64,000 nucleotides of DNA from Actinomyces sp. HMSC035G02 (GTDB taxonomy: Bacteria; Actinomycetota; Actinomycetes; Actinomycetales; Actinomycetaceae): NCBI GenBank assembly GCA_001838165.1, contig KV835854.1:75675-139674 (forward strand), given 5' to 3'. Within the stretch, counting starts at the first letter, position 1, and each line of letters begins with the position of its first letter. The notes below the pieces were generated by a model, which saw nothing but the letters and a program-made list of their open reading frames with translations, made no database searches and had not been told where the DNA came from. Of the stretch, positions 7,756 to 17,911 are shown piece after piece. Position numbers and translations under genes: made by a program.

Positions 7756-9276
7756 TTAGTCGCTCGTGACCTCGTCGAGGTCGGAGCGAGCCGTGTTCAC
7801 CAGCGGGATGTCGAAGTCCGTCATCGCCGCCATCCACTTGGCGAAGGAGTGATCCCCGCGCTCACGCAGCTGCAGGTACAGGTTCGTGGCCAGCTCCCTG
7901 CGGATCTTGTCGTAGACGGGCACGGTGTACACGTTGTTCATCTCGGCCGGATCCAGGCGCAGGTCGTAGAGCTCGTTGATCGACTCGGGGTTGATGACGA
8001 GCTTGAAGTCCCGCGTGCGCAGCATGCGCTGCTGGAGGGGGAAGTGGTGGCCGTGGAACTCGCACACGATGTCCTCGCGCCAGCCTTCGACGTCCTCGCC
8101 GCGCGTCAGGTCCACGATCGAGCGGCCGTCCTCCACGAGCGAGGTGTCCAGGCCCGCGATGTCGAGCACCGTGGCCGGCAGATCGATGAGGGAGACGAAC
8201 GCGTCGGATCGGCCCACGGTCGAGACGCCGGGAATGTGGGCGATGAAGGGGACGTTGTAGATGTCGTCGTACATCATCGGGCCCTTGTCGTTGAGGCGGT
8301 GTGAGCCCGTGAACTCACCGTGGTCAGCGCAGAAGAAGACCGCCGTGTCGTCCAGGATGCCCAGTTCGCGTGCCACGTCCATGATGCGCCCGATCTCGAA
8401 GTCGATCATGGCCGTGTATCCCCAGTAGACCGCGATGAGCTTCTTCCACTGCTCGTTCGTGAACGAGGACGTGGACCAGTAGGTCGCGTAGTTCTCCTGG
8501 ATTGGGGGCTTGCCGATGAGGGAGTCGCCGAAGTTTTCCGGCAGCTCGACGTCGTGCGGATCGATGAGGTCGAACCACTCGTCGGGCAGGAAGTAGGGCA
8601 GGTGGGGGCCGAAGAAGTGCACGTCGAGGCAGAAGGGCTGCTTCGAGTCCTTCCAGTCGGCCGCGTACTCACGCAGCTTCTCGATCGCGCGGTCCGCCAG
8701 GAAGCGCTCGAAGGTGGCCTCCTCGGGCTGGTCGAGGCGCGCGGCGATGATGTGGCCATCGCGCCCGCCGGGCAGCTTGCCGCGCCACAGGTCGTGCGCG
8801 CGAACCGGCGGGAGATTGTTGGCCTCGAGCCAGGCGACGTACTTCTCGTTGGCGACCGGGTTTTCGGCACCCCAGTAGGTGTCGTCGTCCGCGCCGAACT
8901 TGTCGGGCAGGTTGTAGCCGCAGTGGTACTTGCCGACGATGCCGACGTTGTATCCGGCGTCGCGCAGCTCCTGCGTGTACGTCCATGTCCCCTCGGGGAT
9001 TGAGACCTGGTAGGCGATGTTCCACTCGGGGTTGGCCAGCACCTGGTGCTTGCCCGGGCGCTTGCCGGTGAGCAGCGAGGCGCGCGCCGGCGTGCAGATA
9101 GCCGTGGGGGTGAAGCAGTGCGTGAAGGCGAAGCCCGATTCGCCCATCGCGTCGATGACGGGGGTTTGCGCGTGGGGGTTGCCCAGGCAGCCGATCGTGT
9201 CGGTGCGGTGCTGGTCGGTCATGATGACCAGGACGTTGCGCACGTTGTCGGGAATATCCCTCGGTGTATGGGCCAT
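7756..9276 (-). CDS. Cys-type sulfatase (arylsulfatase/choline-sulfatase-like)
   Basis: Hydrolyses sulfate esters. The formylglycine signature is CTPARASLLTGKRPG with Cys61 as the residue to be modified. An N-terminal TDQHR element supplies metal ligands, and a later FCADHGEFTGSH segment completes the alkaline-phosphatase-fold site. About 506 residues, with no signal peptide, so cytoplasmic. The ATG at 9276 follows AGAAGGAG by 6 nt and is preferred to the upstream start at 9327. It shares a strand with the ROK regulator, maturase and exporter. The substrate (glycan sulfate or small ester) cannot be read. Confidence 0.9.
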   Translation of the reverse strand: MAHTPRDIPDNVRNVLVIMTDQHRTDTIGCLGNPHAQTPVIDAMGESGFAFTHCFTPTAICTPARASLLTGKRPGKHQVLANPEWNIAYQVSIPEGTWTYTQELRDAGYNVGIVGKYHCGYNLPDKFGADDDTYWGAENPVANEKYVAWLEANNLPPVRAHDLWRGKLPGGRDGHIIAARLDQPEEATFERFLADRAIEKLREYAADWKDSKQPFCLDVHFFGPHLPYFLPDEWFDLIDPHDVELPENFGDSLIGKPPIQENYATYWSTSSFTNEQWKKLIAVYWGYTAMIDFEIGRIMDVARELGILDDTAVFFCADHGEFTGSHRLNDKGPMMYDDIYNVPFIAHIPGVSTVGRSDAFVSLIDLPATVLDIAGLDTSLVEDGRSIVDLTRGEDVEGWREDIVCEFHGHHFPLQQRMLRTRDFKLVINPESINELYDLRLDPAEMNNVYTVPVYDKIRRELATNLYLQLRERGDHSFAKWMAAMTDFDIPLVNTARSDLDEVTSD

Positions 9277-9404
9277 CAGTTGCTCCTTCTCCCGGTGGCG
9301 GGCGACGAACAGCGTACGCTCGCTCACACTTCACTGTACGCGCATGGTTTTGCGCCCACTGAACCGGACAAAAAGATCAAAAGTGCACCGTGTCACCAAT
9401 CGTG

Positions 9405-10268
9405 TTAGCGCGTCTGAACCACGAACTCCGGATTCGGCGTCTGTGCCGGCGTCACCGAATCAGCCTCAATAACCAGCGCCTTCCCACCGCGCACACGCAA
9501 CGTACCGCTCACATGCACCCAGCTATCCGCCGCAGGAGCAGGCCCAGCCCACCGCACCGCAAAACCAACCGGATACGCATCCGCCGCACAACACCAAATC
9601 GCCATACGCGCCACCGCAAAGCTCTCCTCATCCGTCACACGCGGAATCGACGCCTGAGCGCTCGCGGCCTCGGAACTGAGGACGAAGCCAGTGAGTTCAA
9701 CGCGCTGACCGTCGTGCGCGCGTCCGTTGGCGATCATCTCCTCCACCTGGGAGTAGAAGTTGTCGGTCGTCAGCTCCAGCTTCCCACTCGACGAGGCCTG
9801 CCCCGCACCCCCGTTCTGGCTGCCGCTCCCGGTGGCTGGGTTGGCGCCCCCGTTTGCTGCGCTGTTGGAATCCCCGGGGGTGTCCGCGGTCGAATCGTCG
9901 GTGTCCGCGTCGATGGTGGATCCGCCAGAGGTGGGGCGTGCGCCAATCGCGCCCGCGGCCAGCTCGGAGGGGGAGACGCGGAAGGGGAGGATGAGCAGGG
10001 CGGCAGCTAGGAGGGCGACGAGGCTGCGCGTTGTGGCCCGGTAGGAGGCTGCTGTGTTGGCGTTGTCGTGCTCGCCGGCGTCGATGCGCGCGGAGAGTGC
10101 GAGCGCGCAGGCGAACAGGCCGATGCTGGACGCGATGATGCCCAAGCGCGCCGACGGGGGCACGAAGGACGCGTAGCGGCCGGACATAGCGAGCCATAGC
10201 AGCACGCCGCCGAGGGATGCGAGAGAGAGCGACTCGAGGACGGGGGCGATGCGGTCGATGAGCTTCAC
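9405..10268 (-). CDS. TIGR03943 family protein (partner of UPF0718-type permease)
   Basis: About 287 residues. Three hydrophobic segments lie near the N-terminus (LASLGGVLLWLAMSG, LGIIASSIGLFACALAL, LVALLAAALLILPF). A low-complexity Ser/Gly/Asp/Asn linker then leads to a C-terminal soluble domain with the family motif MAIWCCAADAYPVGF. The GTG at 10268 overlaps the permease stop as GTGA; an upstream open extension in this frame only mirrors the permease gene. The usual partner is a permease of the YcgR/UPF0718 kind, and the pair is suspected to act in ion or metal transport, though the substrate is unproven. Confidence 0.82.
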   Translation of the reverse strand: MKLIDRIAPVLESLSLASLGGVLLWLAMSGRYASFVPPSARLGIIASSIGLFACALALSARIDAGEHDNANTAASYRATTRSLVALLAAALLILPFRVSPSELAAGAIGARPTSGGSTIDADTDDSTADTPGDSNSAANGGANPATGSGSQNGGAGQASSSGKLELTTDNFYSQVEEMIANGRAHDGQRVELTGFVLSSEAASAQASIPRVTDEESFAVARMAIWCCAADAYPVGFAVRWAGPAPAADSWVHVSGTLRVRGGKALVIEADSVTPAQTPNPEFVVQTR

Positions 10269-11275
10269 GCGAGGACCCCCATCCACCAGGCGCCACCAAT
10301 GACGGCGGCGGCGACGCTGGTGACGGTCGCAAACAGGCGAAGCACGAACGCGCCGCGGAACTGCGAGGACAGCAGGGCCACGTTCTTCACGTCCATCATC
10401 GGGCCGTAGACCATGAACCCCATGAGCGCGCCCTGCGGCGCGAGGGAGGCCAACGAACGCGCGATCACCGCGTCGGACGAGGAACACAGCGACAGGGCGA
10501 AGCCCGCCGCCATCATGAGCGCCAGCGCGCCGGGCGCGGGCAGGCCCGCGAGTAGGGAAGACACCGGCCAGAACACCTGCGCCGCTGTCGAGGCGGCCAC
10601 ACCGCCTAGCAGGTAGGGCAGGATCCGCCCGAAGGAATGGCCGGTCGCGCCAAGGACGCCAGAGAACGAGCGATCCGGCGTCTCGCAGCCGCCGTCGCAT
10701 CCGCACGAGTCCCCGTCATGGACGTGGGCTTCCTCGCGCAGGGCGCTCGGAGGAGAAGCCAGCATCGACAAGCCCACCGACAACGCGACGATGATGCTCA
10801 GGCCGATACGCGCCCCCACAATCGCCCACGAGCCGAACGCGTAATACGTCGACGCAATCACCAGGGGATTGATCGCGGGGGATGCCAGCATGAGAGTGGT
10901 CGCCGCCGACAGAGGCACGCCCTTGCGCAGCAGCGAACGGAAGATCGGCACCGCCGAACAATCACACACGGGAAGAAGAAAAGCAGCGACGAGGGCGGTC
11001 AACACGGACGCCACCGGGTTCGTCGGAAACACGCGCGCGATCAGGGCGGGGGAGATGAAAGCCTCGATGAGTTCTGCAACGAACACGCCCAACAGCAGGA
11101 AGGGAATCGCCTGCAGGGTCATGCCCACGGCGATCGTCGCCGCGCGACCAATGGGCAGGCCCGATCCAGCCAGGGTTCCCTGCGTGGCCCACACGGCAAC
11201 CAGCGCCACCAACACAAGCGCGCCGATAAGCGCACCCCAGGGACGCGCAGGGCGTTTCGTCTCCACTACACTCAC
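10265..11275 (-). CDS. UPF0718/DUF318 family permease
   Basis: 336-residue polytopic membrane protein with the paired family motifs VCDCSAVPIF and LCSSSDAVI in two repeated membrane halves. The halves are separated by a His/Asp/Cys-rich loop (HVHDGDSCGCDGGC) that could bind metal. It is translationally coupled (GTGA) to the TIGR03943 gene. The substrate is not established; the cysteines and the loop hint at a metal or thiol-reactive species. Confidence 0.82.
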   Translation of the reverse strand: MSVVETKRPARPWGALIGALVLVALVAVWATQGTLAGSGLPIGRAATIAVGMTLQAIPFLLLGVFVAELIEAFISPALIARVFPTNPVASVLTALVAAFLLPVCDCSAVPIFRSLLRKGVPLSAATTLMLASPAINPLVIASTYYAFGSWAIVGARIGLSIIVALSVGLSMLASPPSALREEAHVHDGDSCGCDGGCETPDRSFSGVLGATGHSFGRILPYLLGGVAASTAAQVFWPVSSLLAGLPAPGALALMMAAGFALSLCSSSDAVIARSLASLAPQGALMGFMVYGPMMDVKNVALLSSQFRGAFVLRLFATVTSVAAAVIGGAWWMGVLA

Positions 11276-11460
11276 CCCACAACTCTAGGACAGGAGTCCC
11301 GCGCCTCTCCGTTCACTCGCCGAACAAGGCGCACGAGACGGCGGCCCACGCGCGCGACGCCAAGCTCCCACAGGTGCGCTGTGGGCAGGCAGACGCTCCG
11401 CCCGGTGGGCGCTCGCGAGTTTCTTCGCTACACTGGTTTTTCGCTACGATCCGGCCCGCT

Positions 11461-11668
11461 GCCGCGGGGTATCACCGGGGAGCATCCGGAAGAAAGAGGA
11501 GCGCGAGCGCCGGCCACGGCCTCGTCCCCTCCAGTAGAACCGGACGGGAGGGCCCGACATAGCCCCAACGAAGCGGCCGCGCCCGGTGAGGGAGCGGCAA
11601 GCGGGGTGGTACCGCGGGTGCCGGCGACGCCGGTCCTCGTCCCTGTATAGGCGCGAGACGAGGACACT
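11461..11668 (+). promoter_or_regulatory. Translational T-box riboswitch controlling ileS
   Basis: The leader of ileS carries a T-box core at 11602-11616 (GGGTGGTACCGCG). Its TGGT bulge (11607-11610) would pair with the tRNA acceptor end and fits a tRNA-Ile discriminator A. Downstream, GTCCTCGTC (11633-11641) is fully complementary to GACGAGGAC (11657-11665), which contains the ileS Shine-Dalgarno. So the expression platform sequesters the ribosome site instead of terminating transcription. An ATC triplet at 11471-11473 in the short first stem is a candidate Ile specifier. This matches the actinobacterial ileS T-box class known from the literature. A TACACT -10 candidate lies at 11429-11434. 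Confidence 0.9.
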
Positions 11669-11669
11669 C

Positions 11670-14600
11670 ATGACGAAGCACGGCTTCTACCCCCGCCACC
11701 GGCAAGACGAGGTGGACCCCAGCCCTTCCTTCCCCACGATGGAAGAGGGCACCCTGGCGTTCTGGGCCAGCGACGACACCTTCCGCAAGTCCATTGAGAT
11801 GCGCGACGCCGGCGAGCATGGCTCCAACGAGTTCGTGTTCTACGATGGGCCGCCTTTCGCCAACGGCCTGCCCCACTACGGTCACCTGCTGACCGGCTAC
11901 GTCAAGGACGTCGTGGGCCGCTACCAGACCATGAAGGGCCACCGCGTCGAGCGCCGCTTCGGCTGGGACACGCACGGCCTGCCCGCAGAGCTCGAGGCTC
12001 AGCGCCAGCTCGGCATCGAGGACGTCACCGAGATCACCCGCGAGGGTGGCGTCGGCATCGAGGCGTTCAACGCCGCCTGCCGCTCCTCCGTCCTGCGCTA
12101 CACGAAGGAATGGGAAGAGTACGTCACCCGCCAGGCCCGCTGGGTGGACTTCGAGCACGACTACAAGACGCTCGACATGTCCTACACCGAGTCCGTGCTG
12201 TGGGCATTCAAGCAGCTCTACGACAAGGGCTTGGCCTACCAGGGCCACCGCGTCCTGCCCTACTGCTGGAATGACCGCACGCCTCTGAGCAATCACGAGC
12301 TCAAGATGGACGACGACGTGTACCAGGACCGCACCGACAATACGGTGACGGTGGGCCTGCGTCTGGAAACCAAGCTGCGTGAGGACTCGGCGCGCCCCGA
12401 GCTGGCCCTCATCTGGACGACCACGCCCTGGACGCTCCCCTCGAACTCGGCCGTCGCCGTGGGCCCGCAGATCGAGTACTCCCTCGTCGAGGTCGCCTCC
12501 GACCACGCGGGTAACCTCGCGGGCGAGCGCGTCCTCATCGCCACCGACCTGATCCCCTCCTACGCCAAGGAGCTCGGCGAGGACCCCACCGTCGTCGCGA
12601 CCTACAAGGGCCATGAGCTGGTGGGCATCCACTACCACCCGATCTACGACTACTTCGACACCCCCGAGCGTCGCGCTGAAGGCGGCGCCCCCGGCCCCAA
12701 CGGCTGGTCCATCATCGCCGCCGACTACGTGACGACCACGGACGGCACCGGCCTCGTCCACCAGGCTCCCGCATTCGGTGAAGACGACATGTGGACCTGC
12801 ATGGAGTACGGCATTGGCCTCGTCATGCCCGTCGACGAGGGCGGCGTCTTCACCTCCGAGGTTCCCGACTACGAGGGCATGCAGATCTTCGACGCGAACC
12901 GCTACGTGGTCGCCGACCTGCGCGAGCAGGGTGGCCCGATCGCGCGCCGCGCCCCGGAGATCCGCGCCGTGCTGGTGCGCGAGAAGTCCTACGTGCACTC
13001 CTACCCGCACTGCTGGCGCTGCCGCAAGCCCCTCATGTACAAGGCCGTGTCCTCGTGGTTCGTCCGCGTGACCCAGATCCGCGACCGCATGGTGGAGCTC
13101 AACCAGGAGATCACCTGGACCCCCGCTCACACCAAGGACGGCATCTTCGGCAAGTGGCTGGAGGGTGCCCGTGACTGGTCGATCTCGCGTAACCGCTTCT
13201 GGGGCGCGCCGATCCCCGTGTGGGTCTCGGACGATCCCGCCTACCCGCGCACCGACGTCTACGGCTCCATCGCGGAGCTCGAGGCCGACTTCGGCGTGAA
13301 GGTCACGGATTTCCACCGTCCGTTCATTGATCAGCTCACGCGCCCGAACCCGGACGACCCGACGGGCAAGTCGACGATGCGTCGTATCTCCGACGTGTTC
13401 GACTGCTGGTTCGAGTCCGGCTCGATGCCCTTCGCGCAGGTGCACTACCCGTTCGAGAACCAGGAGTGGTTCGAGAACCACTACCCGGGCGACTTCATCG
13501 TCGAGTACATCGGTCAGACGCGCGGCTGGTTCTACACGCTGCACGTCCTGGCGACCGCGCTCTTCGATCGCCCCGCGTTCCGCTCCTGCGTCTCCCACGG
13601 CATCGTGCTGGGTGACGACGGCCTGAAGATGAGTAAGTCGCTGCGTAACTATCCGGACGTGGCCGAGGTGTTCAACAAGTACGGCTCCGACGCCATGCGT
13701 TGGTTCCTCATGTCGAGCCCGGTCGTGCGCGGCGGCAACCTGATCGTCAAGGAGGAGTCGATCCGCGACACCGTCCGTCAGGTGCTGCTGCCCATCTGGA
13801 ACACGTACTACTTCTTCACGCTGTACGCGGGCGCCTGCAACAAGGGCGAGGGGTACGAGGCCTCGCGCATCGATCTGTCGTCGCCCGAGGCCGTGGCCGC
13901 GCTGGCGCAGATGGACCGCTACCTGCTGGCCCACACCCGCACCCTGGCTGAGGATGTGCGCGGCGCGCTCGACGGCTACGACGTGGCCGGCGCGTGCGAG
14001 GCGATCCGCGACTACCTGGATGTTCTGACGAACTGGTACGTGCGTACGCAGCGTCAGCGCTTCTGGGACGAGGATGGCGCCGCGTTCGACACGCTGTACA
14101 CGGCTCTCGTGACGCTCATGGAGCTGGCGGCGCCCCTGCTGCCGCTGCTGAGCGAGGAGATCTGGCGAGGCCTGACGGGCGGGGAGTCCGTGCACCTCGT
14201 CGACTTCCCCGTCATCGACGAGGCAGTGGACGCCCCCGAGCTGGTCGCCGCGATGGACGAGGTTCGTTCGATCGTGTCGGCAGCCCACGCGCTGCGCAAG
14301 ACGCATCAGCTGCGCGTGCGCCAGCCGCTGGCCTCCCTGCTGGTCGTGTCGGAGAACTTCGCTGCGCTGGAGCCCTTCGCGGATCTGATCGCCTCCGAGG
14401 TGAACGTGAAGTCCGTGGTGTTCTCCGCGCCGCAGGACTCGGGCCTGAGCGTCCGCACCGAGCTGGCGCTGAACCCGCGCGCCTTCGATCCGGCCGTTCG
14501 TAAGCTGACGAGCCAGCTGTTCAAGGCTCAGAAGTCCGGTGAGTGGGAGGTCGTGGATGGTGAGTGCCGTTTCGCCTCCGTCGAGCTGGATGGGGCGCCG

Positions 14601-14945
14601 CTGGTGCTCACGGGCGACATGTTCTCCGTGTCCACCTCCGTGGACGCCGCCGAGGGCCAGGTCGCGGACGTGCTCGCCTCGGGCACCTTCGTCGTGCTCG
14701 ATACGGAGCTGACCCCCGAGCTCGAGGCCGAGGGCTACGCCCGCGACGTCGTGCGTGCCGTTCAGGACGAGCGTAAGAACGCCGGCCTGCACATCGCGGA
14801 CCGCATCGACCTGTCGCTGACGGTGCCCTCCGATCACGTGGCTGACGTGGAGACCTGGCGCGACATGATCGCCGCCGAGACCCTCGCTCTGTCGCTGACG
14901 GTCGAGGCCGGCGACAAGCTCGCGGTGAGCGTCGCCAAGCACTGA
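11670..14945 (+). CDS. ileS: Isoleucyl-tRNA synthetase
   Basis: Class I synthetase that charges tRNA-Ile and edits misactivated valine. The 1091-residue protein has the HIGH-type motif GLPHYGH (66-72), the KMSKS motif at 653-657 ([10 protein letters not shown]), a CP1 editing domain between them and a long anticodon-binding C-terminal region with tRNA-contact domains. The length and motif style fit the larger, eukaryote-like IleRS type common in Actinobacteria. The ATG at 11670 is the one whose ribosome site is captured by the T-box sequester stem. Confidence 0.96.
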   Translation: MTKHGFYPRHRQDEVDPSPSFPTMEEGTLAFWASDDTFRKSIEMRDAGEHGSNEFVFYDGPPFANGLPHYGHLLTGYVKDVVGRYQTMKGHRVERRFGWDTHGLPAELEAQRQLGIEDVTEITREGGVGIEAFNAACRSSVLRYTKEWEEYVTRQARWVDFEHDYKTLDMSYTESVLWAFKQLYDKGLAYQGHRVLPYCWNDRTPLSNHELKMDDDVYQDRTDNTVTVGLRLETKLREDSARPELALIWTTTPWTLPSNSAVAVGPQIEYSLVEVASDHAGNLAGERVLIATDLIPSYAKELGEDPTVVATYKGHELVGIHYHPIYDYFDTPERRAEGGAPGPNGWSIIAADYVTTTDGTGLVHQAPAFGEDDMWTCMEYGIGLVMPVDEGGVFTSEVPDYEGMQIFDANRYVVADLREQGGPIARRAPEIRAVLVREKSYVHSYPHCWRCRKPLMYKAVSSWFVRVTQIRDRMVELNQEITWTPAHTKDGIFGKWLEGARDWSISRNRFWGAPIPVWVSDDPAYPRTDVYGSIAELEADFGVKVTDFHRPFIDQLTRPNPDDPTGKSTMRRISDVFDCWFESGSMPFAQVHYPFENQEWFENHYPGDFIVEYIGQTRGWFYTLHVLATALFDRPAFRSCVSHGIVLGDDGLKMSKSLRNYPDVAEVFNKYGSDAMRWFLMSSPVVRGGNLIVKEESIRDTVRQVLLPIWNTYYFFTLYAGACNKGEGYEASRIDLSSPEAVAALAQMDRYLLAHTRTLAEDVRGALDGYDVAGACEAIRDYLDVLTNWYVRTQRQRFWDEDGAAFDTLYTALVTLMELAAPLLPLLSEEIWRGLTGGESVHLVDFPVIDEAVDAPELVAAMDEVRSIVSAAHALRKTHQLRVRQPLASLLVVSENFAALEPFADLIASEVNVKSVVFSAPQDSGLSVRTELALNPRAFDPAVRKLTSQLFKAQKSGEWEVVDGECRFASVELDGAPLVLTGDMFSVSTSVDAAEGQVADVLASGTFVVLDTELTPELEAEGYARDVVRAVQDERKNAGLHIADRIDLSLTVPSDHVADVETWRDMIAAETLALSLTVEAGDKLAVSVAKH

Positions 14946-14959
14946 GTGCTGTTACTGAG

Positions 14960-14997
14960 GCGGGCGGGCTGCGCGAAAGCGCGGCCCGCCCGCTTCT
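14960..14997 (+). terminator. Terminator after ileS
   Basis: 15-bp stem GCGGGCGGGCTGCGC / GCGCGGCCCGCCCGC with a GAAA tetraloop and one G-U pair, followed by TTCT. It lies 15 bp after the ileS stop and faces the convergent methyltransferase gene. Confidence 0.8.
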
Positions 14998-15030
14998 CTA
15001 TCCGTGGATACCTCGGTCGAAAACGTGCGA

Positions 15031-17844
15031 TCAGCTGTCTGTCGCCGTCATCTCCTGGTAGCGCTTGAAGAGGAGCGCGAGGCGTTCCTCGTTGGTCTCC
15101 AGGGCCTTCTTTGCTCCGAATGCGCGGTCGGCCGCTCGATCGAGGACGCGGTGGGCCTTGAGCAGGCTCGGTGCCATCGCCAGCGGGTTGTACATGTCGG
15201 CCAGGCTCACCCCAGGCTGCTCGGCGCGAGCCTCCAGGACCCCCTGGCCGGCCGCGATGATTTCGGCGCGCTGCTTGTCCGATACCGCGGGTAGCGGCAG
15301 GGTGTTCCAGACGATCTTGTTCGAGAAGTTGAGATCCGACTTCATGTGTCCGCCGACAGCGCGCTGCCACGTAATGAACATCGAGGAGCTAATAATTGCG
15401 AAGAGGAAGCCATCGGGGTCAATTGCTGTATAAAGCTTGTTGCCGGCAATAACCTTTTTGTCGAGATATGCCACGGTGTAGAACTCACGTGTCTCAGCAA
15501 CAACACTTGGTATAGCAAGATAACGTTCAGAGGGCTGGCGAATCTCTTGAAAAAGATATGGAGTGTTTGCGCTTTCACGAGTTGCCTTCTTGTCCGACGC
15601 ATTTCTCTTTTTTTGGCAGGCTTGCACTCGCGCATATAGTAGTGAACTCATCTTGATGTCGCGAGGATCGAAATCGCTCTCCGCCATCCACAGACACCAA
15701 CGATCGAGTCCTTGAATCATGTCTCGGCCCATGCGGAAGGGGCGCAGATACTTCGCCGCGATCGGGTCGGCCGCGACTTGCGGATAGTCCTTCGCTTCAA
15801 CGATGAGGTTACCGCCGTCAGTAGGCTGCGATCCACGTAGTACGGGTGTGACGGAAGATGAAATTGGATGCGTTTGTGGTTCGAGGAAGATATCAGGTCC
15901 CTCGACCAGGTAGGGGTTTATGTGCTTGACCGGCAGCGCCTCGGGCTGTGCCTTGAGGCTCGAATACGTGAAGAGCACGGGACGCGCCTTCTCGTGTGGC
16001 GCTCCCCGGTCGAAGCCCGTGATCACGCAGTGGACGGCGGCGGCCCCCGGCGCCTCGGACGTCCACGCGAAGGTCTGGTGCGCGAAACGAATCCTCCAGC
16101 CCCCTTCGAGCAGGGGCCGGAAGAGGGAAGCGACGGGTGCGCCCTGCGCGATCGAGTTGGTCGAGACGAAGGCGAAGCGACCGCCCCGTGGAACTGACTG
16201 GAAGTACTGGGAGGCCTTGATGAACCAGCCGGTCACGTAGTCCAGGTATCCGTTGTAAGCCTGTCCCCACACCAAGCGGAGATCTGCTCTCTGATTTGTA
16301 GATCGTTTTGACTGCCCAATAAAGGGAGGATTTCCCACGATCCTTACAGACGGAGTAGGCGGACATAGCTTCGTCCAATCTTCACGCAGTGCATTCCCGA
16401 TCGTGATGTGGGCGGACGTGCTGAGGGGAAGGATCGAGGGGGCCTGGCCGAGGAGGCGCTCCATCTCGCGATTCGCCTGGTGGTGAGCGAGGTGCAGGGC
16501 GGTTTGCGCGATGCGGGCCGGCCACTCTTCGATCTCGATGCCGAAAAAGTGGTCGAGCTGAACAGCGATGTCGGTGTTTTCTCCGCGGTCTTCGAAGAAC
16601 ATCGTCGCCTGGAACTCGTCGTTATTCTTGCGGGCGAGCTCCAGCTCCCGGATACGTACCAGGATCTCGGTGTCTAGGTGGCGCAGCTCTCGGTAGGCGA
16701 CGACCAGGAAGTTGCCGCATCCGCAGGCGGGATCCATGATCCGTAGCTCGCCGAGCTCTTTCCGTAGGTTCTTGAGGTTGCTGAGATCGTGCGTGTGTTC
16801 TGCGAAACGTTCACGCAGGTCGTCGAGGAAGAGCGGGCCAAGGGTCTTCAGGATGTTCGTCTCGCTCGTGTAGTGCTCGCCGAGCTCGCGTCGGGCCTTG
16901 GGGGACTTGACGGCCTGGAAGAGCGATCCGAAGACGGCGGGGCTGATGCCCGACCAGTCGAAGGCGCACGCTCGCATGAGTTCCTCTCTCATTTCGAGAG
17001 AGAAGCTGGGGATGCTGAGGGGCTCCGCGAAGATTCCGCCGTTCACGTAGGGGAAACGCGCAATCAGCTCGTCCAAGGTCGACTGACGGCGCTCTACGGG
17101 GGTGTTCAGGGTCTGGTAGAGGAGCGCGAGCTGTGCGCCGAGGTCGCTGCCGTCCTCACGGGTCCTGGAGTCGAGAAAATCGGCGAACAGGTCGCGTTCC
17201 CACAGGCCCGCGTCGTCACCGTAGAGGCAAAAGAGGGTGCGGATGAGGAAGATGGAGGCCTCGTGATCGCTGTAGCCCGACCCGTCCAGGGCCTCGTAGA
17301 GGTCGGCCATGACGCGGGCGGCCCGAATCGAGGCCTCCTCCTGCTCGCGTGAACCGACCTGGACCATGCCGTAGCCGGCGAGGAACTTCAGGTCGTCGAC
17401 GTGATCAGGGAGCTTGGCGAGTTCAAACTCCGTGTGCCCTGAATCTATGCCGTCATCAGTCGTCATGTTGTGGTCGAGATCGACGATCCGGATGCGGCGG
17501 AAGTCGCTGATGATGAGGAGGCGTGGAGTCTCGACGTCTGCGAGGTCGTGGATGTAATCGAGAGCCTGTTCCTCGGCCTTGTTGAGGTCCTTCCCCGCGG
17601 ACTTCATCTCGATGAGTGCTTTGCCGGGGATGAGAGCGTCGATGTATCCCTGGCGCCCCGTCGATGCACGGTTTGAGCGCCTCTCGTAGGAAATCGCTTT
17701 GCGCTTGGTGATGCCGAAACACTTCATGAGTTCGCGCATGAACTCGTGTCCGTCCTGCTTCTCATCCCCTACACAATCGCTCCAGTCGTATGCGAACTTC
17801 ACGCACCTTTCGCGGATGGCGTTAATCGAGAGCGTTGCGGGCAC
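15031..17844 (-). CDS. MmeI-like type IIG/IIL restriction-modification enzyme
   Basis: 937-residue single-chain enzyme. An N-terminal PD-(D/E)XK nuclease has Asp69, Glu79 and Lys81 (IDALIPGKALIEMKSAG). A helical linker follows, then an N6-adenine methyltransferase with SAM motif I DPACGCGNFL and catalytic NPPF, then a target-recognition domain and a C-terminal helical part. The same polypeptide would cut and methylate DNA, so no separate methylase or specificity subunit is needed. The 3' third of the gene (about 15350-15660, recognition-domain region) is clearly richer in A/T than the rest. A TATACT -10 candidate lies upstream. Confidence 0.88.
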   Translation of the reverse strand: MPATLSINAIRERCVKFAYDWSDCVGDEKQDGHEFMRELMKCFGITKRKAISYERRSNRASTGRQGYIDALIPGKALIEMKSAGKDLNKAEEQALDYIHDLADVETPRLLIISDFRRIRIVDLDHNMTTDDGIDSGHTEFELAKLPDHVDDLKFLAGYGMVQVGSREQEEASIRAARVMADLYEALDGSGYSDHEASIFLIRTLFCLYGDDAGLWERDLFADFLDSRTREDGSDLGAQLALLYQTLNTPVERRQSTLDELIARFPYVNGGIFAEPLSIPSFSLEMREELMRACAFDWSGISPAVFGSLFQAVKSPKARRELGEHYTSETNILKTLGPLFLDDLRERFAEHTHDLSNLKNLRKELGELRIMDPACGCGNFLVVAYRELRHLDTEILVRIRELELARKNNDEFQATMFFEDRGENTDIAVQLDHFFGIEIEEWPARIAQTALHLAHHQANREMERLLGQAPSILPLSTSAHITIGNALREDWTKLCPPTPSVRIVGNPPFIGQSKRSTNQRADLRLVWGQAYNGYLDYVTGWFIKASQYFQSVPRGGRFAFVSTNSIAQGAPVASLFRPLLEGGWRIRFAHQTFAWTSEAPGAAAVHCVITGFDRGAPHEKARPVLFTYSSLKAQPEALPVKHINPYLVEGPDIFLEPQTHPISSSVTPVLRGSQPTDGGNLIVEAKDYPQVAADPIAAKYLRPFRMGRDMIQGLDRWCLWMAESDFDPRDIKMSSLLYARVQACQKKRNASDKKATRESANTPYLFQEIRQPSERYLAIPSVVAETREFYTVAYLDKKVIAGNKLYTAIDPDGFLFAIISSSMFITWQRAVGGHMKSDLNFSNKIVWNTLPLPAVSDKQRAEIIAAGQGVLEARAEQPGVSLADMYNPLAMAPSLLKAHRVLDRAADRAFGAKKALETNEERLALLFKRYQEMTATDS

Positions 17845-17905
17845 GGGCGACTCCTGGTTGTCGATTGAAAGGGCGCGAGTGGGGCTCGGGGCCGATTACT
17901 TGCTC

Positions 17906-17911
17906 AGTATA
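17906..17911 (-). promoter_or_regulatory. Candidate -10 element for the MmeI-like gene
   Basis: The minus strand reads TATACT about 62 bp upstream of the start, in an AT-rich pocket of the 290-bp spacer between this gene and the unknown four-gene operon. No convincing -35 is visible. Nothing else recognisable was seen in that spacer. Confidence 0.35.

Noticed and set aside
9311..9320. Palindrome AGCGTACGCT upstream of the sulfatase as a ROK operator
   Set aside because: No second copy near the ROK or maturase genes and within reach of chance in this composition.
10266..10706. Upstream extension of the TIGR03943 protein
   Set aside because: This part is the permease gene read in another frame (Arg-rich, no pattern); the GTG at 10268 overlapping the permease stop is the sensible start.
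11472..14942. A 1156-codon open frame on the minus strand opposite ileS
   Set aside because: It is the mirror of a high-GC coding sequence: no ribosome site, no family pattern, and the plus-strand frame is a full IleRS.
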